From contig CANCXM010000010.1 in the NCBI GenBank assembly GCA_947381945.1, positions 1-64,000 on the forward strand: DNA of 64,000 nt, in the 5' to 3' direction. The notes under the pieces are model-generated. The model saw only the letters and a list, made by a program, of their open reading frames with translations, was not told the DNA's origin and did no database searches. Both the position numbers and the translations under genes were made by a program. Origin of the DNA: an uncultured Muribaculaceae bacterium (lineage in GTDB: Bacteria; Bacteroidota; Bacteroidia; Bacteroidales; Muribaculaceae). Shown here piece by piece: positions 62,370-64,000 of this stretch. How positions within the stretch are numbered: the first letter of the stretch is position 1; the number at the start of each line of letters is the position of its first letter.

Positions 62370-62641
62370 AAGAACTCCGCTTTACACGACAATTCAAGAA
62401 AGACTTGAAAAAATTCTTGAACAAACCTAAACAGCTACGAGAACTCAAGGATGTCCTTGACATGCTAAAAAATGAGATTCCCTTACCCGAAAAATACAAG
62501 CAACACCAACTATCCGGAGAATACAAAGGATGTCTGGAATGTCACATCGAAGGGGATTTCCTATTGATATGGTATGATGAGGAATCAAACACTATCGCAC
62601 TATTCAGACTTGGTTCCCACTCGGAGCTGTTCAAAAAATAA
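62366..62641 (+). CDS. YafQ-family mRNA-interferase toxin
   Basis: A 91-residue RelE/YafQ toxin that cleaves mRNA on the ribosome. The catalytic residues expected for YafQ are present: His in KQHQLSGEYKG, His and Asp in ECHIEGDFLLIWYD, and His in LGSHSELF. The length matches YafQ (92). It forms a type II pair with the preceding antitoxin. Confidence 0.9.
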   Translation: MKELRFTRQFKKDLKKFLNKPKQLRELKDVLDMLKNEIPLPEKYKQHQLSGEYKGCLECHIEGDFLLIWYDEESNTIALFRLGSHSELFKK

Positions 62642-62656
62642 ATATTCCTCCCAATT

Positions 62657-63406
62657 ATGGCACTATTCAGTTTTCTTTCAAAAAAGAGCGAACCTCTTAA
62701 ATTTCCATATAAGACCGACATACACTGCCACATCCTTCCGGGTGTGGATGACGGATCGCCAGATGTCGACACGTCTGTCGAGCTTGTGAAACGTATGCAA
62801 AACTGGGGTATCGAGCGCATCATCGCCACTCCGCACATCACCGAATCCACATTCCCGAACACTCCCGAAGTACTCGATCCGGCACTTCAGGAACTTCAGG
62901 ACGCTCTGGCAAAAACAAGTCCGGGCATTGACTTGACACGTGCGTCCGAAAACCGTATTGACGATTTTTTCATGTCAGAATTGTCAAAGGGACAGATAAC
63001 CACCTTCCCTAACAATTACATCCTTGTTGAAAATTCCTTCCTTCAGGAACCATGGCAACTCGACCAGTTCCTGTTTGACCTCAAAATCAAAGGTTATCAC
63101 CCAATATTGGCACACCCTGAACGCTATTATTACTATTTTGAGGAGCACCCTGAACGCTATGACCAGCTCCATCGTGCCGGCACTCTTTTCCAGATAAATG
63201 TGCTTTCTCTTGCAGGAGCCTATTCCAAAAAGGAGAAGCGCACAGCCGAGAAACTCATAGAAAAGGGCTTTGTCGACTTCCTCGGTACCGACCTCCACAA
63301 CTTCCGCCATGCGGATGTCATCGACAAATATCTGACATCAAAAGACGCTCGCCGCCACTTCGAAGCTCTCGAAGGACGGCTGATGAACGACAAAGTCTTT
63401 CTCTGA
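62657..63406 (+). CDS. CpsB/CapC-type tyrosine phosphatase
   Basis: A 249-residue PHP-fold metal phosphatase (YwqE/CpsB family). Metal ligands are in TDIHCHILPGVDDGS, IATPHIT, ILAHPERY and GTDLHNFRH. These enzymes dephosphorylate the bacterial tyrosine kinase controlling polysaccharide export. No kinase or capsule genes are in the window, so the partner is elsewhere. It starts 15 bp after the toxin stop but has no functional link to it that I can see. Confidence 0.9.
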   Translation: MALFSFLSKKSEPLKFPYKTDIHCHILPGVDDGSPDVDTSVELVKRMQNWGIERIIATPHITESTFPNTPEVLDPALQELQDALAKTSPGIDLTRASENRIDDFFMSELSKGQITTFPNNYILVENSFLQEPWQLDQFLFDLKIKGYHPILAHPERYYYYFEEHPERYDQLHRAGTLFQINVLSLAGAYSKKEKRTAEKLIEKGFVDFLGTDLHNFRHADVIDKYLTSKDARRHFEALEGRLMNDKVFL

Positions 63407-63431
63407 CACTATTCTGTTATTATATCAAGAC

Positions 63432-63472
63432 AAAAGTCCTGACAGATACCGAATCTATCAGGACTTTTCTGT
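63432..63472. terminator. Terminator between CpsB-type and patatin-like genes
   Basis: An 11-bp stem AAAAGTCCTGA (63432-63442) with TCAGGACTTTT (63458-63468), usable from both converging sides. Confidence 0.85.
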
Positions 63473-63539
63473 TTCATATAATACGCATGGAATTTATAGA
63501 ACACGCATAAAGCAGGTGAGAACAGCGTCAACATTGTTT

Positions 63540-64000
63540 TCAATTGCTCATAAACTTCCGGAGTTCTGGCAGAATGTCAAGGCAAGCCTGTCGTCCCATA
63601 GCATAGACCGACTTCATTTTCACAGGGTTCATCTCAACGCGACCGATCGGAAGAGGCTGAGAGGGAGCAATCACAAAAGCATTCCCAAGACGGGCCTGTG
63701 AATGCACGAAATCCAACTGTGCATTATACATCTCATGACGGCGGGCCATTGCCTCAGCTATGGCAGGATATTTACGCATGAACAAATCAAACACCCATTT
63801 TTTAGCCGGTTTCTTCCGATAGTCAATCGGCTGGGTGAGAACGACAACATTACGGCCAAATCCCTGACGCTGAAAATATTCCAAGGGGATGGAATCGCTG
63901 ATACCACCGTCGAGAAGCAGATGTCCGTCGGCCACCCGCACCGGACGAGTGACTATCGGCATCGAAGCCGAAGCACGAAGCCATTCGAGAGAATCATAGT
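63540..64000 (-). CDS. Patatin-like phospholipase, C-terminal part
   Basis: The last 153 codons of a patatin-family lipid acyl hydrolase; the frame stays open to the window edge, so the N-terminal half with the GxSxG nucleophile is outside. The catalytic Asp of the Ser-Asp dyad is in LLLDGGISDSIPLEYF, and ASASMPIVTRPV precedes it, as in the family. The C-terminal region resembles the YjjU branch (ILPELRKFMSN end). Confidence 0.88.
   Translation of the reverse strand, partial: YDSLEWLRASASMPIVTRPVRVADGHLLLDGGISDSIPLEYFQRQGFGRNVVVLTQPIDYRKKPAKKWVFDLFMRKYPAIAEAMARRHEMYNAQLDFVHSQARLGNAFVIAPSQPLPIGRVEMNPVKMKSVYAMGRQACLDILPELRKFMSN

Overview
The window reads as a chromosomal segment of a member of the Bacteroidales, most likely a Muribaculaceae-type gut commensal. 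The evidence is a Bacteroidota promoter consensus (TTTG or TTG, 19-21 bp, TAnnTTTG) before many genes, few Shine-Dalgarno sites, a tmRNA tag ending ENNYALAA, serine palmitoyltransferase, the RprX/RprY pair, methylmalonyl-CoA mutase MutAB and PorT-type outer-membrane barrels. The family-level placement is inference; no rRNA or tRNA gene was seen.

Layout. 1-6 kb: a DUF1460 protein, a sigma-54 activator lacking a receiver domain, a phospholipid-type acyltransferase divergent from serine palmitoyltransferase, and a YitT membrane protein. 6-9.4 kb: translation genes rplM-rpsI and rpsB-tsf. 9.5-18.6 kb: a LytS/LytTR two-component pair, a 64-bp tandem repeat, a small secreted protein, a short-chain dehydrogenase with a Pro/Lys-rich tail, two paralogous LysM proteins with a beta-barrel partner, and ribosomal protein L31. 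18.7-24.1 kb: two pectate-lyase paralogues, one fused in frame to a complete M64 metallopeptidase. 24.4-26.4 kb: prfA-pyrF. 26.7-31.8 kb: a threonine operon, thrA, a phosphoglycerate-mutase-like gene that may supply homoserine kinase, and thrC. 32-37.4 kb: mutA-mutB (succinate-propionate interconversion) and an iron alcohol dehydrogenase. 37.5-44.9 kb: a YgiQ radical-SAM protein, uvrB, kup and ahpC. 45.3-48.8 kb: rprX-rprY and an alpha/beta hydrolase.

48.9-52.2 kb is the accessory hot spot. The tmRNA gene ssrA is followed by a 2.4-kb island bounded by two 146-bp direct repeats (4 mismatches) that each contain the 3' end of ssrA and its terminator. The island carries only an SMC/ABC-type ATPase and a RloB-family TOPRIM-like protein in one operon (AbiL/RloAB-like, a probable anti-phage pair), a GC-rich structured segment behind consensus promoters, and no integrase. 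The right repeat abuts the frameshifted first 49 codons of an outer-membrane receptor gene.

52.2-64 kb: a pair of bacterial-PH-domain membrane proteins, an AlaX-like editing protein, a rhodanese lipoprotein converging on a 3-methyladenine glycosylase, holB, an AddB-like nuclease overlapping hemW, a glycerophosphodiesterase-fold protein that lacks key catalytic residues, an RHH/YafQ toxin-antitoxin pair, a CpsB-type phosphatase and a patatin-like protein cut by the window edge.

Short intergenic repeats are scattered through the window: 9-bp tandem arrays (14.2, 36.1 and 37.5 kb, two of them arranged as hairpins), TATACTT-type arrays (7.3 and 30.4 kb) and a 27-bp inverted repeat (21.6 kb).
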